This document shows positions 33,145-45,400 of a stretch of DNA of 64,000 nucleotides, piece after piece. Every line of letters begins with the position of its first letter. The first letter of the stretch is position 1. The DNA lies in the NCBI GenBank assembly GCA_964036665.1, contig OZ038528.1, positions 21,439,245 to 21,503,244 on the forward strand. Direction: 5' to 3'. Below the pieces are notes generated by a model. The model saw only the letters and a list, made by a program, of their open reading frames with translations, ran no database searches and was not told the DNA's origin. A program made the translations under genes and the position numbers. The stretch is from Gordius sp. MW1 (lineage: Eukaryota > Nematomorpha > Gordioida > Gordea > Gordiidae).

Positions 33145-33445
33145 ATTTGTTTTGCACTGAGATAAATTCTATGAAATTGTGATATTTATTGCACCGTTTT
33201 GTGTAATAATAATACGATGTGAATTCATTTATGTGTATGAGAAATGTAATCATGATATAATTTGGCACGGAATACTTTGTTTTACATATTGGCGATATAT
33301 ATAAATGTGTAGTAGTATCGTTTAGTTTGGTGCTCTATTTCCCTCATACAATACTACAGGGGGCCCTCTTTAACGACTTTCCTAGCTCTTTCCAGCAAAA
33401 TATCATGCTAGAAGAAATTTTTTAGTCATCCCAAGCTATTTACTT
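33145..33445. other. convergent 3' region between DHX35 and RALGDS
   Basis: 301 bases between two stop codons facing each other. A minus-strand AATAAA at 33185-33190 is the first such signal beyond the RALGDS stop and lies 41 bases from the DHX35 stop. The two 3' UTRs probably overlap. No canonical AATAAA was seen for DHX35 on the plus strand. Confidence 0.5.
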
Positions 33446-36400
33446 TCAAGTGACCACATCTAGTAAACTCGCGCTTTTCCATTTTTTTTGCTTGGACAAT
33501 GTCATTTTGTCGTTTAAAGAAACTTGGGGGTCCATAGATAAGTTCGATAGTTTTTGCTGCGTTCCGGAATGCTTAGAATTTTCTTGGATTTTTCTGGCAC
33601 AACCTCCGTTCGATCCCGATATTGGGGGTGCGTTAGTGAAGTATGACGCGGCTGAGGGAAAAATTCTTTTTATCGGCGAAGAATACTTGTGATGATGTGA
33701 ATTGTTTTGTAAAGGCGGTGAATAAAACAATTTTTTGTTGTCTAAATAAGGAGAGGGGGAAGAAGAAGGCGTGGGTTGACAATTTTTACGGACTATCTTG
33801 AAATTGGGTTCACAATCTTCACGCATTCCGTAAAAAACGTTAGCCTCATGAGGCAACAAGAAATAACCAATTTTTTCGGAATCTTGATGCTGCATCATGA
33901 TATGATTGGTGAGAGTTAGAAGTCGAGGTGATGTGGTTTGGTTAATTTTTAACCCGATCTGATACAAGGAAAAATTCCTGACATCCTCGTTAATACCATG
34001 CTTCTCCAAGGCTTTGGCTAAGACATGATACGTTTTATCAGAGTTTTTAATCTGCACGTAAAAAAAAATTCTATTTATCTAATTTCAATTACTTCGAATA
34101 AATAAAATATTTTTATACAAACGTATGGCCCATTTGTTAACTAATATTGTTTGGTTTCAAAATTTTATTACCCAAATGCTTTTGTACATGGTGGTGTTAA
34201 GGCTATTATCGATGGATTTGTCCAGGCTGACTTTTATTATGCAGAGGTCGGATGATTTGTAAGGCGAATCGAAGACGCTCTGGATAGAAGCATTGGGTGA
34301 GCCGTTATTCTATGTAATGCGATAAATTGTTAGTATAAGTATCGAAAATGGTTTATTTTGGCCCGAGATAACCCCACCCCAAATGATATTGAATTTTAAA
34401 ATGCTCTTTTGAACCTAAGTTGAATTTTGCACATTTGTTAGATTTTTATTTTATGCTTAAATGATTATTTTAATTTAATATTTATGCTACCCATGTGTAC
34501 AGCGGGGAGGGGTGAATCAAATAATATATACGTGAATGTTATAAAGAATATATAAGAACTGTTTAAGGTTTAATATATATAGGTTCCCTATCAACTCGCC
34601 GAAAACTATCTCGCCGAATTTAATGTCCCCCAGTTAAAAAAGGTCCCCTAATTTAAAATGGTCCCCCAGGGGGCCATTTTTAACTGGGGGACATTAAATT
34701 CGGCGAGATGGATTTCGGCAAGTTGACGGGCCACCATATATATCATTTTACTATTGTTTTTTTGCTTCCCAAATAATAAAAATACTTGCTTAACTTGAAT
34801 CCAAATAATACAAACAATTTTAAACTTTTAAGGTGCACTTTACAATACTTTCCAAATGGTATTCCATTTAAATTTATCTAAACATACGCGACAGAGTTAT
34901 CTAGAAATACTTTATTTCTGAACGGAAAGTATAAGCTTACCGACGTAAATAGAGTGGTCGACGAAGTTGCACTCAATTCTTTAATGACTTGCGGTAACGA
35001 ACTTTTGGGATTTCCAATTCCACTATTTGGAAATTCGTCCCTACTCGCTAAGCTACTGCTACACTTAAACGATGATCGCGAGGAAGATGCGTAAGAAAAT
35101 ATCCCATTGGAAACAGTCCCTCCATTTAAATCGTAATAATTGTTGAGAGAATCGATACCAGAATCATCATTATTAGGAGACGCAGCTAAAATTTACGACA
35201 TCACATTATTTTCAAGTTTTATTATTTTAACAATGTTAAATTTATTTATTTGTTATGTTTATTCTATAAGTTTTTATTTTTCTTAAACATTGCCACAATA
35301 TAAATTACCATTAAGTGTTGCTCCATTAGGGGACAATGTGGTGAGGTTGAATGCCCAATCGTGGTCCAACAATTTGATGTATCTTTGTTCCTGGCTATTA
35401 TCTCCAGCGGGTAACCCCTCGCTAGTGTTATAGCTCGATAGCGATGGGCAAGTTCTGTTTGTCAGGCTAGAGGAGCCGTTGGAACGAATTGAGGAGCGAG
35501 TTGCTTTAGAACTAAAACTTGGTGATGGGGGATGATTACCCCCGTGGTAATAGTTCCCGTTCATGTTAAGACAAATTTCTGATCGGGAGTTGCAAACGTT
35601 GGTGGGGCTTTTCGGTGATTTGCCAGATGTGTGTTCAGGTCTGTAAGGTTGTGTGACGTTTGGAGAGCCTATGGGCGATTGGATTTGAATCGAAGCTGAG
35701 TAAGCTAATTTTTCGTAATGCGATAGGGTTTGTCTCAGGCTAGGGTACACCAAAGTGTTCCTCGCGACTTCTCCATTTTCCATCGATAAACTGGCAAAAT
35801 CTTCGTTTAAGGAGAACTCCGGGCTCTGGTTACTTTTGAAGCCTCCACACGTATTGGTCAAGGTTGAAAATTTAACACCGACCCGGGTCGGGTTAATAGC
35901 CATATAATCAACGTAATGGTGACAATCTTTAAACCAAGCCCAAAAATCTGGAACAACCGCTATGCTGTAATTGTTAGCGGACGCCTGCAAAATTTTGATT
36001 TGGATCATTATGTCAAATTCTTTGCGCCTCTTATCGAAATTGATCAAACCAGGAGATAAATCATCATTTGGCTCCGATTTCAAATCTGCTAAATGATTAT
36101 GATAGTTATCTTGATTCCCATTGCATTCCCTGCTTTGAGGATTTACGTGGTCGGGATACATTGTATCTATCATGGTTAAATCAGTTAGGAATGTTCCTAA
36201 ATAAGGGACTGTTCCATTGATAGTACCCATGTCGGAGTGCGACCTTTTGTAGCGTAAAACTTGCTTTTTTAAACGCTTGCCTTGTCCCGCAAATTTTGGA
36301 TCGACCATTTTAGCCGTCCCCTCTTTTTCCAGCAACGTCCTTTGGTTAAGTTGATTGTTTTCTTCCGAACACAACGCCGATAGTTCTTCGAAAAGTGCTA

Positions 36401-39400
36401 ATTTATCCCTGAATTTTAAGTTTTGTTTCAATGAAGAAAATTGATAACAAAATCAATTCAAAGATTAAAAAAAAATAATTAAAAATGGAAAAAGCTTTCT
36501 AAACCTTTATTATATACACTACCGTCAAAAAAGTATTTCTATAATATATAAGAATTCAACTCGCGTTTTTTTTATCATAAATGGTTACAAAAACTCAGTA
36601 GTCTTTGCAATCAGTTGATCATAACGTGAAATGTTATCGATACGGCAGGACCAATTACTTTAAATAACCCAAAAAATCAAATTTAGATTTTCAACCAGAT
36701 TATAAGTATGTGTCATATCAAATTGGTAGAGATTTTAAGCACATCATAAATAAGAAAGGGGAGGGGAGGTTCAAGATAAAAGCCTTTTTAAAACACCTGT
36801 TAACTCAAAATCTATTCATATATTAAGTGTTTCACTCCTCGCTATGAAAAATGTCCGTCTGTCTTGTCCTGTCTTTATACATGTATTTGAAAAAATAAAA
36901 ATAAGCTCACTTTGAAACTAATGCCCAAACTTTGGTTAAACGATAAATAGGGTTTGATCTGAGGGCACTAATGACAGCCTTGAGGGAAGAAAAATTTTTA
37001 AGCATTCTCAATTCCCTAGCAACGTCGATCCATTTAATTATCCGTTTCACCCGATCGGTCGTTTTCATTCTAAGGGTCATTTTACACGACAGAGATTTTT
37101 TCCTTGACATCCAAGGATCTATTTGTGCCAAATTTTAAATATTAAATATTGATTAATTATAAAATATTACTAATAAATATAATTCAGTTTATAAAAGATT
37201 GATGCTAAAATTATTCGCTTAAACTTAAATAATCTCAATTTTTGGCGAGTAGGCTGCTAGCAAATTTTATACAGTGGCAGTATACTTAATTCAAAACTTA
37301 CTTTTTTTATATTTTCTATAATAACCACAATGATAAAGAAGTTCAAACAGAGGCATTTGATAAGCTTAATCATCAATATTACGATTTGGCAATGTGATAA
37401 AATAAATTATACGTTTGAATAAATAATATTTGTAGATAAATGATAATATTTTACTTTAAAAACATCATAATTGAGGAAAAATACTCATACCTCCGCATTG
37501 AAAATGATAATTTTTGGTGATGGGCTCATCGAGATAACAATTTGGGGCTAGAATAGTATCCATGACTCTGTAAGAAACGAAATTGAAAAAATCCACTGTA
37601 GCTCGAACACTGGAACAAGATACATTTCGATTCGATTTATCAACTCCCTCATTCTCAATTTGGTCTGGATGATCTTTGGTAGTACCATTGCATTCTCCAT
37701 TTTTAAGTGATTTTGAAATGAACGAGTAACCACGGTTCTTTTTGGCCCAAAAACAACCCATACATTCGTAGGGTATAACCCGCTTGAATAATTCCTTTCG
37801 AACGATTTAAATTATTGGGATTCATTATAAGGTTTATACCATAGGTGTAATTTCGATAAAAATTCATACAACTCTTAGATAACACTTAATTGTAACAAAA
37901 AATGTTAAGTTATGGTTAAAATAGTACAATTTTTATTTCGATAAATCTCTAAATTTTAAATTAGCCATTCTTCAAGTTAACCGGTAATGAAAAAATTAAC
38001 GAAAATTTATAAGCCTAACATAATGTTAAAGTAAGGTAAAAGCTGAGTAGTGAGCTAAGGAGAAATGAAATAACTAATTAGAAATTTTTCTAATCAAGAT
38101 CGTATAAGAATTAATATTTTCTATGTTAAGAGACAGAATCCGCCTCCATGCCTCGCTTGATATGCCCTTGCTAAATTTTTCAATTTAAAAAGTATTGAAC
38201 AATATAGTTTGATAGTCTTTTCAGTTATAAAAAAATTCCTAATCTATTATATATATGGTTCTCACCGAATCCATATAAGTCAATTGTTCGGCTATGGTAT
38301 TTTCATCGAAATTATCCAAACACTTTGTCAAGCTGTATTTCAACGGCTTTTTACCGTTTGAACCGCCATAAGAGTTATTTTGGCTGAGATTAATCGGTGG
38401 CTCATTGAACAAAGGAAGCTCTGAAAAAGTTCAAATTAGGAAAAACATATTTAAAAAATCACTAACGCATAATTTTAAAAATATATTACAAAAACAATAT
38501 AAAACGTATTATTGCCATACCATTGATCCTAATATCGTCTAATTTGATTTTTTCGATCTTGTGTAAGGATCTTAAAGCTAATTCCGTGTCATTCATGGTC
38601 GATTGGGCAAATGTACACAACTCATTTATAAGTCCAAATTGACCGGCATCGTCTCGAAAATCTTCCAAATAATTGTCCAACCATGACGAAAATATCGACC
38701 TTAATGCCCTTTATAATGAGTGACATATAAAAATCACATAGTACTAGAATATCAAATAGTATTGTAAAAACAGCTGAGTTTTGTTTGATCGATCTTTGGA
38801 TTTAGTCGACTATACATAAACAGACTAATGAAAATAAAATTCTTATGATGGCACCAATAATGAATTTAGGCTGTTCGCGAATCATGATAGTACTTATTTA
38901 TATTTAAACTAATTTATTTGTTTCTAAACTACCGCGAATAAATGTTTATTATCTTCACTCTTTTTAAAGCTACATTTTTTCGTTCATAACTATTCGAGTG
39001 AAAAATATAATAATATATGAATAAGTAAACGTGAAAAGTGATCTATATATAATAATCGATAATAATAATATTAAACTCGGGCCTTCGGCCCTCGTGGGAA
39101 GGGGGAGAAGGGAAGGGAAGAGGGGAAGGGAAGGGGGGACGACTCATCTGTACTTCGTATAAATGTATCATATTTGCTATGCAATTTATGGGCGAGAAAG
39201 GTGGGAAGGGGCGAGAATGCCTATAGGGGGGTATTAAATGCCTAATGATTAATTAATTATTTATACAAATTTTCCATTATAGGCAAAATGTAATATAGGC
39301 AAGGGTTAGGGTTAGATTTAGTGTTTGCATCTAGTTGCGTTTGCGTATTACATTAGTTTTTATGGCCTTTATTGATTATGGGTCTAACAAACATTATATT

Positions 39401-42400
39401 ATAAAACAACACAATGTTAAGAATTTGATTGTTGGGAAAAATTTTTTGTTGAATTTGAACAATTTTTAATTAAAAAAATCAAAAATTTGGCCAATGGTCA
39501 CTTTTTCTCCATTGGTCAGTACCATCAGATACTCTATAAGTCAATGATAGCCAAAAAAACGGAAAAAAAATTTTGATGCTCACTTTGGCCAATGGTCATT
39601 TTTTTCCATTGGTCAGCAGCCAGGACACGGTAAAAGTGGATACAAATTCATAAGAGTAAAAAAAAAACGAAAAAAAAATTTTCGAATCACATTTTGGCCA
39701 ATGGTCATTTTTTTCCATTGGTCAGCAGCCAGGACACGGTAAAAGTGGATATAAATTCATAATAGTCAAAAAAAAAAACGAAAAAAAAGTTTTCGAATCA
39801 CATTTTGGCCAATGGTCATTTTATTCCATTGGTCAGGAGCCAGCGGACGGCCAAGAAGTCATAATAGCAATGGTAGGAACAGGAACAATCATAATAGTAA
39901 AAAAAAAACGAAAAAAAAGTTTTCGATTCACATTTTGGCCAATGGTCATTTTTTCCATCGGTCAGGAGCCAGCGGACGGCCAAAAAGTCATAATAGCAAT
40001 GGTAGTAACAGGAACAATCATAATAGTCAAAAAAACGAAAAAATAAACTCGGATTCACATTTTGGCCAATGGTCATTTTTTCATTGGTCAGCAGCCAACG
40101 GACGGCCAAAAAGTCTTATTATCAATGATAGTAACAAGAACAATCATAAGAGTCAAAAAAACTCCGGGATTCTAACCCAAAAACTAGTTAAATTGCATAG
40201 CAATTAAAAGTAAACAAGTTTAATTTATGTTTATTATATAACATTGGTCAGCAGCCAGCGGACGGCCAAAAAGTCATAATAGCAATGGTAGAAACAGGAA
40301 CAATCATAATAGTCAAAAAAAACGAAAAAAATAAACTCGGATTCACATTTTGGCCAATGGTCATTTTTTTCATTGGTCAGCAGCCAGCGGACGGCCAAAA
40401 AGTCTTATTATCAATGATAGTAACAAGAACGATCATAAGAGTCAAAAAAACTCCGGGATTCTAGCCCCAAAACTAGTTAAATTGCATAGCAATTAAAAAG
40501 TAAACAACTTTTATTTTTGTTTATTATATAACTAGTAAATTGCATAGCATTAAAAGTAAACAACTTTTATTTATGTTTATTATATAATAGATAATTTAAC
40601 AAATCTTATATATAACACACCGAGGGAGATAGAGATGAGGGGTGGGGCACCTCTTATGCATTAATTTAAAAAATAACACAGCGAGGGAGATAGAGATGAG
40701 GGGTGGGGCACCTCTTTCTCATGCATTAATTTAAAAAAGCGATAACCTAATATACCCAATGCAAATAGATAGGGAGGGTAACGGACGGACAACGGACGGA
40801 CAACAAAAAACGAGCCCATAAATTGCATAGCAATTAATATCTTGGTAAGCGAGGTATATTGATCGATATGTATGATTATCCAATATCCAAATTAATAATC
40901 ATCATGATTTACATATAGTTGACATTCATTTAATAAAAACTTTCATATGCGGATCTTGATTAATGTTGCGTGTGTGTAACATATAGTAGTTTTTGCAGTG
41001 CGTGTGTATTTTAATAAAATCAGATATGGTTTAGCATTTATTAAAGATCGGCATATGCCACATATGCCACACAGACCAAAGTTTTTTGGGTTTGTTTTTC
41101 TTAGTCGCCCTCTAAACTTAGTCGAAATTTGATAAATAGACCAGAGTTGACAGGTAGTCTTAGTTAAGCCAAAGGCTGACACCTTGCCGTTTTTACTACA
41201 TTAATAACAAATAGCTCGTTAACACCATTTATTGATTTTAAATATAAATTTGTTGTTTATTTAAAAAAATGTTATTATTTATAAAAGACATCTTTTGTGA
41301 AGATGAATGTAATAAACATATAAATCACAAGTGTTTAAATATTTGAAGCAAAAAAATTCAGATATAGCAAGTCAATCATTTTTACAAATTGCTATGCCGT
41401 TTTCCTGTCTAGTTCGCGATTATTATGGGATTCCTAATTTTTCTAATTGTTAATAATGCTTGTGTGTCAAAGCTGATAAAATTTAGTTAAAACTAATTAA
41501 CAGCGAAAAACATTGCAGAATTTTAATAAAATTTGCCAATTTTTTAATATCATGTTAAGAGGGGAAGATCTAAAAAAATATATGATTATAAACTCAATTA
41601 CCTCAAATGGTTAAATTTGGTTTCTTCGGAGTAGAGTCGTTCTTGGTTTTCGAGGATTTTGATGTACCTTAAATTAGAAAATTTTTATAGAGTAAAACAT
41701 AAAATCGTGGAGCGCACCTTTTTCTTAAAGACGACAGAAGTTGACGAGGGGTCGTAAATGATCGAAATGTGGCTAGGAATATGGTTGCAAAGTTTTGCTC
41801 CAAATCGCCATTTTGACACGTCAAATTTTCTATCAGCCTCTCAAGCGTACCAGCCTACCAGATTTTAAAAAATATTAATAATATAACTCGGTCCTTCAAG
41901 CCTCCCCATATAAATATCAAATAGCAGGAAAAGTAAATCAAAATAGTATAAATTAAAAAATTTATTATAGATTCCCAGCCCTGGACATTTATCATTTAAT
42001 AATTATGACTTTTCGACGTTTGGGGAGGGAGGGACGGGCTATTTAAGAATGTGCCAAAAAAGAAAAAAACGTCCTACTTGTGTTTTTGGGGAGAAAAATT
42101 TAACACTAAATCTTATTTGAATCTACAGATGTGCCAACTTATTAACACCAATCTTTAATTCTAAACATTTTTCGTTTAAATAAGCTATTTTACTATCTCA
42201 ATTTTTTCCCTTTCAGCTACCCGTACAATAAATATTTTTACGTAATTTTGATAAAATATAATTACAGCACTTTATAAGTTTACCTTAATTTGTTTGACTT
42301 TAACCGTTTCCCATTGCAAATGGGATACGTCATCGTTGCATGAAATCTCGCCGTTAAATGGCCCTGGTTTATGATCGTGAGGCGAGATGGTGGATGCTGT

Positions 42401-45400
42401 AGATTGCCCTGAGGGACTTACGCAGCCTGGGTGGTACCTGACCTTCTTAAGGTATACGGAATATATGGCATCATCTTCCTTTTCTTCGTCCCAGAAACGG
42501 CTGGTATTCTACGCAAAATCATCATTATTAAAATATCAGCTGATGCAAAAAACACTAAAGATCTTTCGAATTTATAAGAATTTAAAAAAATAATCAAGAC
42601 TGTAGTAACTAAATTTTATTTAAAATTCTGTATATCATATTTAAGGTAATTAACATTTTAGAGGTTGTTTAAATTGAGATTGAAAGTTTCCTATAAAATT
42701 TAGCAACTGAGTTGTTGACTTGGATTTAGAGGAGAGGGGGGGGCAAAATGATTTATGGAGGGGCTAAATGATAATTTTTAGTAATTTTAGCCATACTTAT
42801 ATATTAAAGTTTGAATTTGGATTTAAAGGGGGGCAGCCGCCCCTCTCTGCCACCCCCTGGCTACGCCCATGTCATTCTTTATGATCATTGATCAATGTAA
42901 GCGAGTATAACAATTTTTCGCTAAATGTTTAAACTGGCTAGGTTAGTAAGTTATAATAAGAATTCTTAAATATTACTCATAAGTTGTTTATGCCATATCA
43001 AAGAGAAACCGCTACCAAATTCAATCTCGCTAAAAAAAGATTGATATTGACCATCCATTTAAAACAACTGTTTACCTTTAGAGAATATGAGAGAATTAGA
43101 AATATTTTAACTATGTGTAAAGGATGCGTTTAGAAATCAAAGGACTTAAAATTTCGATTTTTAAAAACTAACAAATTAAAAAAAAATTAATAATTGTAAG
43201 AAATATGAATTAGGTATTTCAAATATAATTTTCGCTGTTTTTGCAAAATTAAGAGGCCTAAGGAAGGGCCTACATAATTTGGGTTATTAAAAATTATAAA
43301 ACACTCCCATAGGTTATAAAGCGGTTTATTTAATATAACCAGCGAAATATTGTTGAGTTTAATGAAAATATATTATTTAATTTTTCAAAAAATACTATAA
43401 TCAAAATCAAATAATCTCAATCGACCCACCACCGCTCCCACAAATTAAGAAATTCAATTAAATATTCATTAACAACTTTAAACGCTAATGTTAAAGATAA
43501 TCTAATTAAACAATAGATAGTATCATCGCAGAAGTACCCCATAAATATATATCTCACGTTTCAGAATATATTTTGTCAAAAATAAAATTTATATTAAAAT
43601 GGCATCGTCCTTACTATATACTCGTGCAGGGAAACGTAGAATTTAAATAATTTTTTATTCATGACGTTCAAAATTTGGCGATCCAATTGGAATTAAATAA
43701 TTTAATTTCATGGTAGTCGGGTTCAATATGAAAAAAAAGTTCCGATCACGGAGAATAGTATATCTATGTTAGACAGCGATCATAAAGGTAAGTATGTGCC
43801 TTGAATTTATATGTAGGTATGCGTGCCAGTTCTGGCCTCCGCAACCTAAATTTACTAACACGAGCACTATTTCTATGTAAATCGGTTAAAGGGGAAGAAA
43901 GGAAAATTAAAAAAGTCTTTCTAGGTAAAATAAGCAAAGATCGAATAGAGAAAAAGAGGGAGAAGGGGACTAATATATTAATATGTTAATAGGTAGAGGT
44001 AAGTAATAATAGAAATGATTAATAAACTTGTCGCATTTCGATAAAACACCTCCGTATGAGTAATTTTATCGTAAAAACGGGCAAATTTCTAAGGTTAAAA
44101 TAAATTTATAAACAGGGTTAAATTAGTTAAAAAAAATGGTTTTAGTCGTTTTGGGTAAGATATTGTCATTATAAACGGGGTATGATTGTGAGCTCTCCTC
44201 TCTTTCACACCCATGCGAAAAATAAGGTACGTTATGTAAACAGAGGTGCGCCTACCCTGTTGTGCTATAACCTTCTTTGCGTCGGGGAAATGTAATTAAC
44301 GCAAACCGAAAGATGTCATATGTAGACGACAAATTTTTTAATCCTTTAAGACAAAGTATAAAAAGCTAATTTGATCAAATAGTATAAATAAAATGCATCA
44401 TTTTTTTAGTTTTATAATAACACTGAGAACAATGAATTTATTATTAATCACTCAATAAACATACTTAAGGGAGTTTTGTTGTTAAGGATTAATGATCTAC
44501 AGAGTGCAATGGTGTTTTATATCACCTGGCCAAGACAGACTTAGAATTTTATGTGTAGTTTAAGGTGTCATTTTAATTAAGGACAAAAAAGCATCACTTT
44601 GTAATAGAATAATTTCACAAACACTATTAAATTGGAAGCAACAACTTTTTTAAGTATAATAATCATTTAAATTAAACTGTTGAAAACGAAACATGGAGTT
44701 CGACAACTTTAAAATAGAAATGCTTATGTAATGAAAAAAGAAACGCAAGTCGAAATCCTTAAGAAATTTTTGTTTGTTTTATATTTTTAATTATTTGATA
44801 AATTTTTCTATTAAACGCAGGAACCAAGCTTAACTATGGTCAAGGGCAACCTGTTTTAAATACGGTTAATATACGTATTTAAACATCTTAAAATTCTAAA
44901 AAACATTCTTGCGAATCTTTCTATCGAGTCTACTCAAGTTAGACTCTAGAGTAAAAATAAAATTTATACTTAAAAGCATAATGTCAAGAAGAAAGAGTAC
45001 ATCTAGTTTAGAAGATTAAGTAAGTGCTGCGCCAACTCGTAACGTAATGAGCATGACCCTGAAGAGTGGAGAGTGAAAAAGAAAAAATTTGAACCTTGAC
45101 TTTTATTGTGGCATACACGCAAATTTATTTAATAGGTTAGCTCATCTCTTTTTAAAAAATTATTAAACCATGCGTTACATTGCACCTTAATGTCTCGTTA
45201 AAGTCGGTGGCCAGTCAACTTGCCGAACACCATCTCGCCGAATCACCCTGTGACATTTGTGATTGGTTGAATAGGGGACATTTTTAAATTAGGGGACATT
45301 AAATTCGGCGAGATGGTTTTCTGCGAGTTGATAGGGCACCGTTTGAGTCATAATGGGATGGGTAAAAAATGTAAGAAAGCGATATCATAAAAATGTCCTA

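Noticed and set aside
33450..33692. 80-codon plus-strand frame opposite the last RALGDS exon
   Set aside because: It is the antisense shadow of a well-supported coding exon and has no family resemblance of its own.
36515..36560. Tc1-like terminus (ACACTACCGTCAAAAAAGT)
   Set aside because: A matching inverted end was not found within a plausible distance.
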